64,000 nt of DNA from Chrysomallon squamiferum (Eukaryota; Mollusca; Gastropoda; Neomphalida; Peltospiridae). Location: NCBI GenBank assembly GCA_012295275.1, contig CM022668.1, positions 13,390,022 through 13,454,021 on the forward strand. Reading direction: 5' to 3'. This document shows, piece by piece, positions 49,081 to 61,322 of the stretch; the first letter of the stretch is position 1, and every line of letters starts with the position of its first letter. The notes beneath the pieces were generated by a model. It saw nothing but the letters and a program-made list of their open reading frames with translations, searched no databases and had not been told where the DNA came from. The position numbers were made by a program, and so were the translations under genes.

Positions 49081-51421
49081 GTAATAAATTAATTGTAAAA
49101 AAGACATTAGATGACAAATGTATAAGGTGTTCATTTAGCTGAAATTTTGTATAATGAATTGACGAAGCCAATAAACTATTAGGAATTACTGTTAATTATT
49201 AAATTGCGTGCATTACTATTATTATTTTTTTTTGTATGTGTATACATTTGCGCGCGTCTGCGAAAAAGAGGGAGACAGATGTGTGGATAGAGACAGAAAG
49301 AGACAGAAAAATGATGATTCAGAATAATTTTAATATCTTAAGCCAAGTGAAAAATTAATTGTCTTCACATATAAGTGAATATGATTATACTTGGTGATGA
49401 AGGGTCATACGTTGAAAATGATCTAGAGTATTTTTATCGGCAAACTTTTAGATTAAAAATAACTTAATTATCGATACGTTTCTAGGTTCCTGTATTTATC
49501 TAACACGTGACCGGCGTTTATAATTCAAAACAACAATGTATTGTCTTTAAAACATATGCATATTTCTAACTATATATATATATATATTGAGTGGAAAATA
49601 CCACAATTAAAATACCAACATCAATATTTTATTAAATAATTTATTTGGACTATCCACCGACTTCAAAATATTTGTCAAAAGGTATTGAGAAAAATATTTT
49701 GTTACATAATTTCGTCCAGATATCCAGCACCTCCAAATAATTCTCCAAAAAAAGAAGAAATTAATTAACAAACAATTAAACAAATAAATAATAAAATTCA
49801 AAAAAAAAAAAGAGAGGAAAATGCGTATGCAGTAATGAAGGAAAAAAAAAAAAAAATACAAATTTTGTAAATAATTTCGTCCAGATATCCGCCACCTCCG
49901 AACGTCTGTCCAAACGGAGTGAGGCCGTCCGCGCGCCTCGGCGAACCAGCGTGTCGTCTGCTCAAGTCGTGGTTCCTGGAGCACCAGCATCACCCCTACC
50001 CTTCGAAGGACGAGAAGGAGAAGCTGTCGACAGTGACGGGCCTCTCCCTGGAGCAGATAAAAACGTGGTTCGCCAACGCGAGGAGAAGAACGAAGCTGAA
50101 AATGACGAGCAGCAGCATCATCAGGAAGAACGAGAAATGGTGAGTACTGAAATTTTTAAGGGATTGTATTTAGGGATTATTTTTCTGAATTTTTTTTAAA
50201 TCAAGAGATGGTTTCCCTTCTAAAAAAAAAAAAAAAAAAGACAGATGTCCCGCGTAAAGCAGACATGTCATTTGATAGACAAAAATTCTTTGTTGGGGTC
50301 GTGTAAATGTACATCCTGTACACCCCTTGTTCAATAGTGGTACTGCTCCAATCTGTTCAGCAAGCAAGTGAAACATCAGAGTTGATCAGTTAGCTGACTG
50401 ATTTATTTCATCACACTATTGTTATATATGGCACCTGTTTAAAGTGTTTTCTTATAATCTATACAAGCAACAGCGAGAGCCTAACTGCAATCTGGTAAAT
50501 CCAGTTAACACATCTTTATAAATAAATCCACAAATGAATCAATATAAATAAAACTAACTTCAAAAAATTTTGTTCTGTGTTTAGTTGTATCATACTTGGG
50601 TTTCGTTGCCAGGTAACGACCAGTTTCCACACATGTCATTGCAGCTGTGGTTGCTAAAGACCTCGTTGATGCCATCAGGTCCTCTGTCCAGCTCTCCGTA
50701 GGCACGTTCAACTGAGTGAACTGTCGGCCCGGAAATTACAATTTCTGTTAAGTCGGGTGAAATAACACCTTGAAGACCACACACAACGCATTCACCTCCA
50801 CTCGCGTGATAAGTAAAATGTACGAAAGCAGCCAGAACATTGTCATCAGTGTCGTTAACGACTTCGCCATTTCGACTGACAAAAGCTTTAAAATGCTTGT
50901 CGATTTTGGCTTCGAACATGACCAAGTCTCCTTCGCTGAGAGAACGATGCCGCCGTTTCACAGCGTGCAGCGATGCAACGTCGCACACTTTAGCGAAGAA
51001 GGGAAGAAGAACGGTAACTCTCGTCTTCGTGAAACGTTTTTCGTTAAACTGCTTGGCGTGTTGCTGAGCGACTTTGCACCTGTTTATTTCAGCGTCCCTT
51101 TCGCCGTCTGTCCATTTCCCAGAGCGCTTCACTTTGACGCAGACTTTCTCTGCGTTGAGAGGGCCATCGCCTTGTGCAATTCCCACGTACACCTTCTTCC
51201 TTGTGCCCTTTCTCCATGAGGAGTCCTCAAAATGCACGCTGTACGCAGCACCATCGTTGTCTGTACTTCTGTAAGTACTGTTGCACAGGAGACTCATTGC
51301 GGTTTCTAAAATGAATCGTTAATACAGTCCCATTGTAACAAACGTTTTCTGTGTTTTTTGTCTCTCTCTGTCTCTGTCTCTCTCTCTCTCTGTGTCTGTC
51401 TCTGTCAGTCTCAGTTTCTCT

Positions 51422-51492
<71 letters not shown>

Positions 51493-53163
51493 TCTGTCTC
51501 TCTCACTCTCTCTGTCTCTCTCTGTCTGCCTCTTCAGCATCACTTATATATAGATATATCAGTTGTAATACACTAATTTAACTATTGACAGGTAAAATAT
51601 TGCCATTTACTTACATCATCTATTCAAAAAAGATATAAGGTACAATTAACACGAAACGCTACTTTAACATTTTACTTCTAATAAACGAAATTTAAACAAA
51701 TTAAATTAAATTAAATTTGAAAAAAATAATAATAATAATAAAAATAAAATGAAAGTAAAAAATGAAGCAAAGTGAAAGACAAGATCTTACCTCACACAGA
51801 AAAACACTATGAAAGGATTCTGGGTATTGCAGTTTTCAAATGAGTATGTTCTATAAATACATTTCACAAGAAAGATGACGTCAACTTGTAGTGGAATCCC
51901 TTGATATATATATATACACTATTACACTTCATTGGCAACAATGATACAATAGGCTAATTCTTTTTCAACAGATATCTAACACATTCGTATGCTGGGCAGT
52001 GAGTTTCCTGTCTAATACTACCTACTGGAATACATTAAAAAATAACTGGGTTAATCTATTCTGTAAATGAATTTTCAAAGAAATGTGAGTCAACTAATAG
52101 GGGAATCCCCTGATGCATATATACACTGGGAAGATTACCCAGCAGGCCACTTCTATGCATAAAGTGTCAACTGTATTGTAGCATGCTTACAGCATCATTT
52201 ATAATAAATAAATTCAGAAAAATAATATCTGAATTAAAGCCTGTATTAAGCACCTTAAATCGAAACATTATGACATAAATAATTTTAAAAAAAAATAAAG
52301 ATAATTACACACACACAAAAAAACAACTTTATTTCATACAAACAACAGTGAGAGTCTAATTGCAATCTGGTAAATGCAATTAATAAATCTGTAAACAAAT
52401 TCATAAATAAATCTAATTTTATATGATTTGTTTTTCTGTATTTAGTTGCACTGGACTATTCCATTATTTATGACATCTATTATTCAAGGTAAACTGCAGG
52501 TCGTTATAAATGCGCTCAACCGTGACGTGTTTGATAGCATCTGAATGTATGGGATGTTGGCTCTTTTGGGAGGTATATACCTCAGCGATATATCACGGTT
52601 GTAACTAGACTCTTTTTGAAACAAGGGAAATACCTGTTTTTTTGTCTTATGTTTCTTAAGTCAGTTATGTTTTTCATTGCAACAGTGGTAACCATAGACA
52701 TAAATGAATTCAAAAATGTTGGTGTCTTGTTTGTAAGGTGTTGGGGTGAGTCTTCTAGTGTTACCTGTACCTAAAACAGATTGGGGTGATGTAGATTCGA
52801 GAGCTTACGAATTAAAGTGTTAAAATGAATTATCACCTGATTGTAGGCTGTAGAATCAAAACAATAATCTAGTATTGGAAAACTGTTTTTGAAGTACTTT
52901 ACTCTTAAAAAAAAAATAAAAATAAAAAAAATAAACCTAAAAAAAAAAATATATATATTTTAATAATAACAAAATAAAATAAAAAAACTAACAGTTAAAA
53001 CAAAAAAAAGAACATTTTACTTATTCTTGAAAAATTATCAACACGGAGAATAACAACAAACTAGAAACGAATTCCTTGCATCAAAAAAATAAAAAAATGA
53101 AATAAATAAATAAATAAATAAATAAATAGAAAAATAAAATTAATAACAATAATAATAATAATC

Positions 53164-53211
<48 letters not shown>

Positions 53212-54543
53212 TAAAAAAAATGAAAGACAAAAAATTATTTAAAAATTCTATTTCTGTTTTTACTGCAGCAAAGAAAAAGCGAACGTAGGGAAAATAAAAA
53301 TAAAAAAGGAGAACGAAACCAACACGCAATGGGCCAACTACACAGACATTTCAGATGATGGAAGAGAGACAGCACCACTGGAAACAACTTTGGTGGAGCC
53401 CAGAATTGAACCTGCACCCCTGGACATGCGGTGTCCTTCGAAAATCACTGAAGTGGAACGAAAGACGGCTTTGGCAAACATGAGGAAAAATTTGCAAAAT
53501 TCACAACAGTATCAGGAAAGGTTGGTTGTGATACCTGATTGTCAGTGTTAATAATAGATGAATTGATGTGCAGATATGCTTATAGGTGAATGTTTGTATT
53601 AAATAGCAGATATTAATGGTTTATGAAGTATTTGGAAAATGTATTTTTTGTTGTGTCTTTTGTGCTTTCTTTTTAATGTTAGACATACACACACACACAC
53701 CCACACATGCATGCACAAATTCACATATATGTAAACACACAAACAATTAAAAAAGATATTCAGCATTTCCAGATTACATGTTGACAATCACAAATAACAA
53801 CAACAACAACAACAACAACAAAAATAGAAATAATAAATAAATAAATAAATAAAAAAATAAATAAAATAAAATAAAAATAAAATAAAAAATACTTTTTATG
53901 TTTATGGAAAATGGGCTACAAAAAAAAAAAAAAACATGCATTTGTACCTAGCACAGTTGAAACATTTTTCACTCACCTTACGTAGTATTTATCTATTTCA
54001 GCTTTTCACCACAGCAAACACACTACTACAGCAGCCACTATTTGTCCAGTTTAGTAAACTTTGTGAATAACAGCAACAGCAGCAGCAGCAGCAGCAATAC
54101 ACTGACAGCCACAAATTTTTCCACAGGGAATCATCATTTGCCATATTCTCCATCGTCCAGTAACCCATCACATTTCTTGAGATCATCCTACAATTGGCAC
54201 AATCATTCGGACCACAAGATCTGGTTGCCGAGGCAACAACATCCTGTTTCATCATCACATTCTGCTGACAGTTGGCCAGTGACAGCTGTTGATATGCAGA
54301 GAAGTGGTGAGTGTGTGATTCAGGTTGTGAATAAATAGTGTGTTCCATTTTAGAGCTGGTTAAATGCTGGATGTTATTTTGTTTCTTGTTGAACTTAAGA
54401 GACAGAAAAGTACACCTGTAGAGTATTGAGGTGCTTCAGGTGTTTCTGTTTTTTACTTGTTTTGTTTGTTTGTTTTTTTTTTTTTTTTTTTTTTATATTA
54501 TTCTTGTGTGTTTTGCTTTGTATTATTTGTTTCATTTATGTAT

Positions 54544-54611
<68 letters not shown>

Positions 54612-55093
54612 TTAATTTATTTATTTATTATTAATTTATTTCTTTACTTGTTTGTTTTGCTTTGATTTATTATTATTATTATTTATTGTTTTTTAGAAAT
54701 TATTATTTTTTTAAATATTTTTTGTCCTTTTTTTGGCATGAAGCTATTTTTGTTTTAACTAACACAGTAAGTAATTCATTTTCTGAAATCATGGATAATT
54801 TTTCAAGTTCTTTTATGCTAAATGTTGACATACAGGATTTATATTAACAAGGGAGATAACCTCTGAATTGAAATGAATCAGGATAAGACAAAAATGTATT
54901 TTTACATTTTCGTAAAATTATTAAATCTGCACCTAAGTATTATATAACCAAAAAAACACACAACAAAACCCCATCAACAACAAAAAAAAAATTAGTAAAG
55001 ATGTTTGAAGTATTTATTTCTTAGATGAAATTAATATATCAAGTAACAAAATGAAAACTTTACTCTTTTCACAAGCTGCAAGTATATGAGGCC

Positions 55094-55163
<70 letters not shown>

Positions 55164-56722
55164 CAAGGAAACAAGCCTTGGAGATAAAAATAAATAATAC
55201 ATATATATATATATATTTTTTTTTAAATTGACTTTCAACAAATATAAACAGATACATCAAATAAACGGAATATTTTATCAACAGGTGTGTAATATATTTC
55301 AGTATTCTATTTCAGAAAGTACACCACCAGTTACATCACCATCATCAATCACCTGTCCGACATCAGACGGTGGACGTCTGCCACCTCTGTCTCCTCAGAT
55401 ATTCGGCTGGACTCCAGGCTCCAGGGCAGTCTCCACCCCACCACCCAGCCAGTTCATATATTACAACAATCAACCACTGGTCAGTTCCAGACCACTGTCC
55501 ACTTCAAGTCCACGACAAGTGCCTAACTACAGTACCTTTAATCTGAGACCGTGTCTACCGGTGAATCAGATATGGCTTCAGAATTTGTCTCAGTTTCCAC
55601 ATCATTATCCTCTTCCTTATGGAATGGTGACACCAGTCAGGCAGCCATGTTTGGATGCTGCAGTGGTTGATGTTGCACCAGTAACTTCTGCAGGCTTCTC
55701 TGGATACTCTTCTTCGTATGTGATGATGTCAAACAGAGGAGGTGCAGTATTTTATATTGCTGATTGGTGGTTTTGTAACATAATATATATTTTTTTATAT
55801 ATTTCCAGCTAATGACAAGAATTATTTTGGTATTACTTCTGTGGTGAAATACATATTTATACACATCCAAAAATTGTACATCATTTAAATATTCCTTTAG
55901 TTGACTTATAAAGTATACTGTTTGCTACTTTTTCTATGGTTTAAATACACTTCCAAATAAGGAAACAAATTATTGTAGTAGAAATATTTTCCCTGTAATT
56001 CCAGTACAAATTATAATAGTAGTAATCTTTTCCCTGTAGTTCCAGTACAAATTATTATAGTAGTAATCTTTTTCCTGTAGTTCCAGTACAAATTATTACA
56101 GTAGTAATCTTTTTCCTGTAGTTTCAGTCTCTCATTTGTTCATCTTCAAATTTCTTTAACTTATGCTGCAGCTTGTAATGGTAAATCGGTTGTTTCTACT
56201 TCACCTTTGAATGGCTACCAGGGAGATAACTCTAGGTGTTTTGAATCGGGTTGGAGTGTTGTTGCAGATCATCAACATGATAACGTCTTTGTTCCTTCAA
56301 CAGTCAGCAACAGTGTTGAAGAATCAGTTGAGAAAATGAGGTAGTGAACTCGTTTTTTTGCTAAATTTTATATCTGTTTTATTGTTTCATTTTTATTATA
56401 TTTAGCTATGCATAGCATACTGCACTGTCGCACCATTACATAATATTTAATATTTAACCTCGACTGATTGTTATTATATATTTGTTATTCCTCTCTCATT
56501 CTCGTTGTTTTTCAATCTCTGAGTGTTTTCTGTTTCTTTGTTTTTTTGTCTCTTTTGTTTTTCTGTGTGTGCCTTTCTCTTTTGTATCTCCTCTTTGGTT
56601 TTTGATTTATTCCTTCCTTATCTTTTTTTCTTTATTTATGTCTCTCTGGCACAGTCAGTCTGTCTAAATTTATTTATCTAAATCTATATCTATATCTATT
56701 TCTGTGTGCATATAGATAAATG

Positions 56723-56753
<31 letters not shown>

Positions 56754-56780
56754 GTATGTATGTATCTATATATGTATCTA

Positions 56781-56811
<31 letters not shown>

Positions 56812-59628
56812 AGTTAACTGTCTTTCTATCTGTATATATCTACATCCTTCTTACCCACTCACCGTCAATAAACCCTATACTGTTACAAACGCTGGTGTTC
56901 GTCACATTTGTTACTAAGAACAAGTTTTGAAATAAAATGCCCAATAAACTGTGAAATGATATTTCCAGTCAATTGCTTTGTATAAATGGCATCCTGTCAT
57001 TTCAGATACAGATACATATCGTATTTAATATTAATGTCTTGGCTTGAAGCCGATACTTCCTGATGTTAGGATACAAGGTGATTCCTTCAGAATAGTGCAT
57101 TGTTCGTTCTTTTGTCAGCTATACCGATAAAAGTAATGGAGTATTTGGCTTTATTTTAATGATTAATGGTATAGGTATATGTCATTTCAACCCTTACAGG
57201 ATGTGGTATTAGTGTTTTCCTGTCCTAGACACACAGGAGCAGTACTAAATATCTCTTCCAAAAATTATATTTTTTTAGTTCTAATCATTTGAGATATAAT
57301 TCCTTGTATAATATTGTTTTATTCCTACAGTTAAAAGTCTAATTCAAATATAATGGTATAGCTCTTTACATTCCAGATATTAAAGAACTGTAAATCAGAT
57401 TATTTTCCTATTAATTTCTCTGTTAAATTCTGGAACATCCAATTTAAAATTTGCAAACAGGATTCACACTTAAAATTAATAGCTGTACACAATTTCCCGT
57501 TCCAACCTTCCGAGAAGAGCTATTTAGCAGTGAACTGTCTGGAAATAAAACTGGTGAATATGCAAGAGAGAGAGGGTCACAAATAAAAATCCTGGCTGTG
57601 TTAATTTATTTATCAGTACTGTATAACAGTGTAACATCTACTGTTAGAATACGTTTTAACGTGTAATACATAATGACTTGTAATCCCCACGAGTAAAATA
57701 CATTAATTATCTTAGTCAGCGGTGTCATACAGGACAGTATGACACAGCTGTGTATACATTCATGATCATATTTAAATTTATTGATACTTGAATTAAATAT
57801 AGAAATTATAAAAACAAAATACTAACATTAGTGAATTACTGTATAATAAAATTTTGTGTAGCACGTAATTATTGTTAATACATAAACGTAAAGCAAAAAG
57901 ATGAATAAAGTGATTAATATTAATAAGTTGTATATAATTTGACATGAAATGTTTAGTTGGATTTTTTCTTTTTTAGTTTTGTTCAGTGCTCTGAAAATAC
58001 TACAGCTTTGAACACAGAAATCAGAATAGAGGTAAATACACTTAGATTTCAAATGATACTAAATCCCAAAATTATCTTATTATAATTATCACTGTTACTG
58101 TTGCTATTGTTGTTCTTTTATTATGATCATTATTATTATTAATATTATCATTATCAATACCATTATCATCATTTTGTATGACAATACAACTTAATTATAA
58201 AAACCATATCCCTGACAGAGTAAATGAAAACATCATTCCCTGTTCATGCTTGTGAACTTACATTACAGGACTTCAAAACTTTATTATTAGCAAAGATTGG
58301 GAATTAGCAATACGCAAACCAGAATCGCATGAACATGAGTATAGAACAGTTCTGAACTGTTATCAGCTATCTGAATATATCGGCACATCATTGGATAGAT
58401 ATATCAGCATATAGCTAGCTGTCCTATACATATTGTATTGTGTCTGGTCCCCATAAATAATTATTGCATTCAGGCAGCCATTGTACCTGGTGAGTTTCGT
58501 TGCTTATTGTATCTGCATCAACCAGATACACATTGCACCCAGGTCATCAAGCAGATGTATGCTACACTCTTTCTTCCTGATAAACCAGGCTACCTGAATC
58601 TGTCAGTTAGAAAGTGTATCTCCTGCCATTAAATAACTGTGTCGTACTGTGGTACCAGGACATTCAGCTTGTTCAGTGATGGATTACATGGATGGATGGT
58701 CCAGTTCGTCACACGTTGAGGGTTTTTTCTCTGAATTAGTACCCGAGCAGGGTTTGTTTCAGGTAGCTGCATCATGAACAAAAGCGAAGGGGGATTTATG
58801 TAAATGTTTGGTGGTTTTTAATTTCAGATCCTGTTCAGTGATATACTATTACTCATTGCCACAGGCCCCCATAAAACAGGGAAAATTCATGTCGTGACCT
58901 TTTATCTGACCCTCGGAGCATTTTGTGAATGTATAACCTTGATTTTATAACACTGTTAATCATCATGAACAAAGAATTTTTTATCTTTTTTAAAAGAATC
59001 CCTGTTAATTATGTAGGCTACAAAATTTTGTAAAGTCGAGTATTTTGTATAGTGGTTATTTTTGGTTAACGTTTTTGTTAATGTTACATGCACGAAGAAG
59101 CGATGTAAATAATTTTTCTATGGTTACAAGTGATTTTAATAATTAATTCGTGGCACCATCATGTGATGATAATAAAGTAAGATAGTAATGCAGAAAAAAG
59201 AGGCCGATATTGGGCATGGAGGTGGTCATTTTCCCTTTCTTTTTGGTGATGTGTGTAGAACATAAAGTATATTCTGATGGATTAGAATTGGATTAATTGT
59301 CAATTTGTCAGGGCATTTAGGGGTATTTACCTCAGTAGATGGAAGCACAACCATGAAAAGATCCATTAATCTCTTGTTTCTTCTCTTGTATGGTTAAAAA
59401 AGAAAAAATAAAGAAAAAAGAAAAAAAAAAAAAAAAATAAAATAAAAGTAGCCTGCCTGTACCTTTATGAGGATTAATATTAAAATAAGGTTAAGATGGT
59501 TGAGAACTGTTCACGATGTCTCCATTTTCATCTATTTTTAGCAACACGAGGCAGCACAGCTTCTGTTGAATCTGCACAGCAACAAACAGCCAGTTTCCAT
59601 GGCAACAGATCCATCCTACAACAAGTGA
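48258..59628 (+). CDS. ANHX: SIX-related homeobox transcription factor, ANHX-like
   Basis: Exons 48258-48353, 48959-49080, 49885-50139, 53269-53520, 54002-54306, 55316-55741, 56172-56340, 57977-58031 and 59542-59628 join in phase: 1,767 nt, 588 codons, ending in TGA. Residues 9-73 match the C-terminal half of a SIX domain (LLDLWDDAHY, RFRIRKR). Residues 85-144 form a homeodomain with recognition helix WFANARRR. The link PPPPNVCP matches the PPPPSLCP of human ANHX (from memory) better than the SIX1-6 form, and Ala at homeodomain position 50 also fits ANHX rather than SIX (Lys). The rest is a Ser/Pro/His/Asn-rich tail, probably a regulatory region, ending with an amphipathic EAAQLLLNL segment. 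Expected to act in the nucleus as a DNA-binding regulator. Another divergent SIX-class gene is the alternative. The true start may lie further upstream. Confidence 0.82.
49625..49915. repeat. Degenerate copies of the homeodomain-exon acceptor
   Basis: The junction ataatttcgtccag|ATATCCGCCACCTCC at 49871-49899 has an earlier copy, ataatttcgtccag|ATATCCAGCACCTCC, at 49708-49736. An older one (ATCCACCGACTTC) is near 49650. The first exon bases were duplicated along with the acceptor. Confidence 0.85.
49885..50139 (+). CDS. ANHX: Homeodomain exon
   Basis: A 255-nt exon, strikingly GC-rich compared with its neighbours, encodes residues 73-158. It contains helix 1 (ACRLLKSWFLEH), the NPYPS-like HPYPSKDEKEKL, helix 2 (STVTGLSLEQI) and helix 3 (KTWFANARRRTKLK). 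Residues W134, F135, N137 and R139 occupy the invariant positions 48, 49, 51 and 53. The acceptor is gtccag at 49884 and the donor TG|gtgagt. Confidence 0.92.
50590..51297 (-). CDS. Alpha-kinase-domain protein, nested in the homeobox gene, probable pseudokinase
   Basis: A 235-codon frame with no internal intron encodes almost only an alpha-kinase (MHCK/EF2K family) domain, a family of atypical Ser/Thr kinases. Visible landmarks are KVCVKVKR with a candidate ATP-binding Lys (51-58), a QFNE segment (83-86), AFVHFTYHASGG (157-168), LQGV (175-178), VHSVERAYGELDRGPDGI (193-210) and the zinc-site pattern HSCNDMC (217-223). The usual Asp before LQG is Gly174 and the Asp of LTDP is replaced (LTE), so catalysis may be lost; Gln176 is kept. 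A 5'UTR exon ending GAG|gtaagatc at 51791, with an acceptor at 51306, puts the ATG eight bases into the second exon. The gene lies opposite to and inside the intron 50140-53268 of the ANHX-like gene. It is more GC-rich than its surroundings. Confidence 0.85.
   Translation of the reverse strand: MSLLCNSTYRSTDNDGAAYSVHFEDSSWRKGTRKKVYVGIAQGDGPLNAEKVCVKVKRSGKWTDGERDAEINRCKVAQQHAKQFNEKRFTKTRVTVLLPFFAKVCDVASLHAVKRRHRSLSEGDLVMFEAKIDKHFKAFVSRNGEVVNDTDDNVLAAFVHFTYHASGGECVVCGLQGVISPDLTEIVISGPTVHSVERAYGELDRGPDGINEVFSNHSCNDMCGNWSLPGNETQV
51357..51535. repeat. (CT)n-rich microsatellite
   Basis: CT/TG-interrupted tracts with a pure core at about 51429-51485, lying in the putative 5'UTR intron of the alpha-kinase gene. 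Confidence 0.95.
51791..51850 (-). other. Probable 5'UTR exon of the alpha-kinase gene
   Basis: The sequence TTTCTGTGTGAG|gtaagatctt on the minus strand is a consensus donor. It pairs with the acceptor ttttag at 51306-51307, removing an intron that contains the (CT)n tract. The 5' boundary is unknown. Confidence 0.5.
52335..52560 (-). pseudogene. Decayed second alpha-kinase copy (C-terminal end)
   Basis: Bases 52340-52450 resemble the sequence just after the intact kinase stop (50464-50590): both share gagagcctaactgcaatctg-like words in the same order. Upstream of it on the minus strand a frame reads HSDAIKHVTVERIYNDL, close to the intact copy's VHSVERAYGEL. It is interrupted by a stop and lacks the rest of the domain. 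It is a relic of a tandem duplication in the same orientation. Confidence 0.65.
53269..56340 (+). CDS. ANHX: ANHX-like exons 4-7: disordered regulatory tail
   Basis: Exon 53269-53520 starts with Lys-rich sequence and then a Pro/Glu-rich linker. Exon 54002-54306 is Ser/Asn/His-rich with an AGC-coded Ser run. Exon 55316-55741 is Pro/Ser/Tyr/Gln-rich and exon 56172-56340 is Ser/Val-rich. No folded domain is recognised. Donors include gttggt (53521), gtgcag (55742) and gtagtg (56341), all weak but the only ones that keep phase. Confidence 0.78.
54538..54625. repeat. (TTTA)n microsatellite
   Basis: About 20 copies of TTTA in the intron after the exon ending at 54306. Confidence 0.95.
55098..55156. 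repeat. (TA)n microsatellite
   Basis: An uninterrupted TA run of about 58 bp in the intron before the exon starting at 55316. Confidence 0.97.
55935..56150. repeat. 41-bp repeat of acceptor-like units
   Basis: Four copies of a 41-bp unit, each with a pyrimidine tract and CAG (ttttcctgtagttccag). They stand just before the exon that begins at 56172 and form a row of acceptor-like sites. Confidence 0.9.
57977..59628 (+). CDS. ANHX: ANHX-like exons 8-9: C-terminus
   Basis: A 55-nt exon (57977-58031, donor GAG|gtaaat) links exon 56172-56340 (phase 2) to the last exon (59542-59628, phase 0). The last exon encodes QHEAAQLLLNLHSNKQ and a short polar end. The phase agreement on both sides is the main support for the small exon. 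Confidence 0.72.
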
Positions 59629-61000
59629 AGAAAATTCCCTTCTTGACAAGAAATCCCGGTTAACTGTTAGATGCATTTTTTTTTATTATTATTATTTTTT
59701 TTAAATATTTTTTTATTTAAATGTTAAAGTATTTTGTTTTGTAGTTAAATTCCTTAGGAATTTTTTACCTTTTTAATGTAACTGTTTGTTGTATCTTTCT
59801 AGAACTGGACTGTTATATCTTTCTCAGATTTGATGATTCTACCTTTCTAGAGAAGTTTACCGTTCTAGAATTTAATGGTTCTATCTTTCTAGAATTCGAT
59901 AGTTTTGTTTTTCTAGAATATGTTCTCTGGTTTCTTTCAGAATTTGCTGAGTTTTTTTCTAGAATTTGCTCTGTCAGGTTTGAATTAGATTTTTTTTAGA
60001 ATTTGGATTGTTTTATCATTCTAGAATTGTTACTGAATTTAATTATCCTTTGTCTCTAGAATGTGATTGTTTTGTCATTCTGGAGTCTAGTTGTTCTTGA
60101 TAGATACTGATTGTTCTATCTTTCTTGAATTGACAATTGTGTTATTATTTGACTGTTTCTGGCTTTGTAATTTTTGATTGTTAATTCACTGTGATTGAGT
60201 AACTAGTCCAAATCAGTAAGAATCATTGTATTTTAACACGGCATGTAGATGAGTGGATGTTTTTGTTTTAAATTATGTTACTAATGTATCTTAATGGATA
60301 GTTGAATGATTTAGCATATTAAAATGAGAATTGAACAGTTTTAGTACAAATGTATGGACAGAGAGATGGACAAGTAATTGGAACAAATTATCAAGGCTCT
60401 TATGAATATAAGAACAGATAAATGAATGATTTGAGAATATTTTTTTTTTTTTTTAAATATAAAGCTGATGGATGGATGTATGGATGACAAAAGGATTTTA
60501 TGATCTTGTTTGAAAAGAAAGCTCTTACACCAGTAGTTCTTATCTGAAATACGTAGCAAATGAACTAATTTTAATATTAATATATGGACAGACGTATGTA
60601 TGCATGGATTTTATTGTCTTGTTAACAGCTGGACATGTTTGTTTTGTACTGAACGGAATAACTGTTTATTCAAATGCATGAGAATGAGCTTGGTTTTCCT
60701 TGGCACGCTTGAATGCAATGTTATTAATTTTATAATGAAGTTGTTAATTAGGTAAATCCTTTTTTTTTCTTAATTATTATTATTATTTTTTTTTTTTTTA
60801 ACAAGGTGTGGCACTGAAGAATAAATTAAGTCATTTATGGATTCATAGCTAAACAGTATAGTATAAATGGAATCTTTTTATTTTTTATTTTTTTTATTTT
60901 TTTAAATATAATTTGTTTTGAATAATTTTAATAGAGTTATTTGTGTGATGATAAACCAATAGAAATATTTTTTTATATATTTTTTTTTTTTTTTTTTTTA
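59629..61000. other. ANHX-like 3'UTR or flank
   Basis: At 59790-60135 a loose repeat of about 30 bp carries six perfect TTCTAGAA palindromes and several one-base variants. Beyond it are AT-rich unique sequence and poly-T tracts. No coding exon is seen. Confidence 0.6.
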
Positions 61001-61204
61001 ATTTAAAACTGGCTCATTTTTAGGTGTGTCTCTGTATACATGAGTGTATTCAGGTTTTCAGTGGTTTTGTATTACACATGTAATAGATCAGTGCCCAAAT
61101 GGAGAGAAAAGTTTTTTAATAGAATCTAATTTATTCTATAGTGCTGAAGTGTAGGGTTTATGAATATTTTTGTGTCTAAATGCACTGAGTGATTACTGCC
61201 TGGG

Positions 61205-61322
61205 GAGCAGAATAATAATAATAATAACACCAACACCAACACCAACACCAACACCATCACCAACACCAACACCAACACCAACACCAACACCAACACCAAC
61301 ACCAACACCATCACCAACAGCA
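61205..61322. repeat. (CACCAA)n hexanucleotide repeat
   Basis: About 15 CACCAA units with two CACCAT variants (Thr-Pro in one frame). It follows an AAT tract and lies outside any recognised gene. Confidence 0.95.

Noticed and set aside
50770-51274. Plus-strand frames of 66-149 codons opposite the kinase
   Set aside because: They are antisense shadows of the alpha-kinase frame, with no family resemblance.
57451-57666. 71-codon plus-strand frame in an ANHX-like intron
   Set aside because: No acceptor or donor that fits the phase of the neighbouring exons and no family resemblance.
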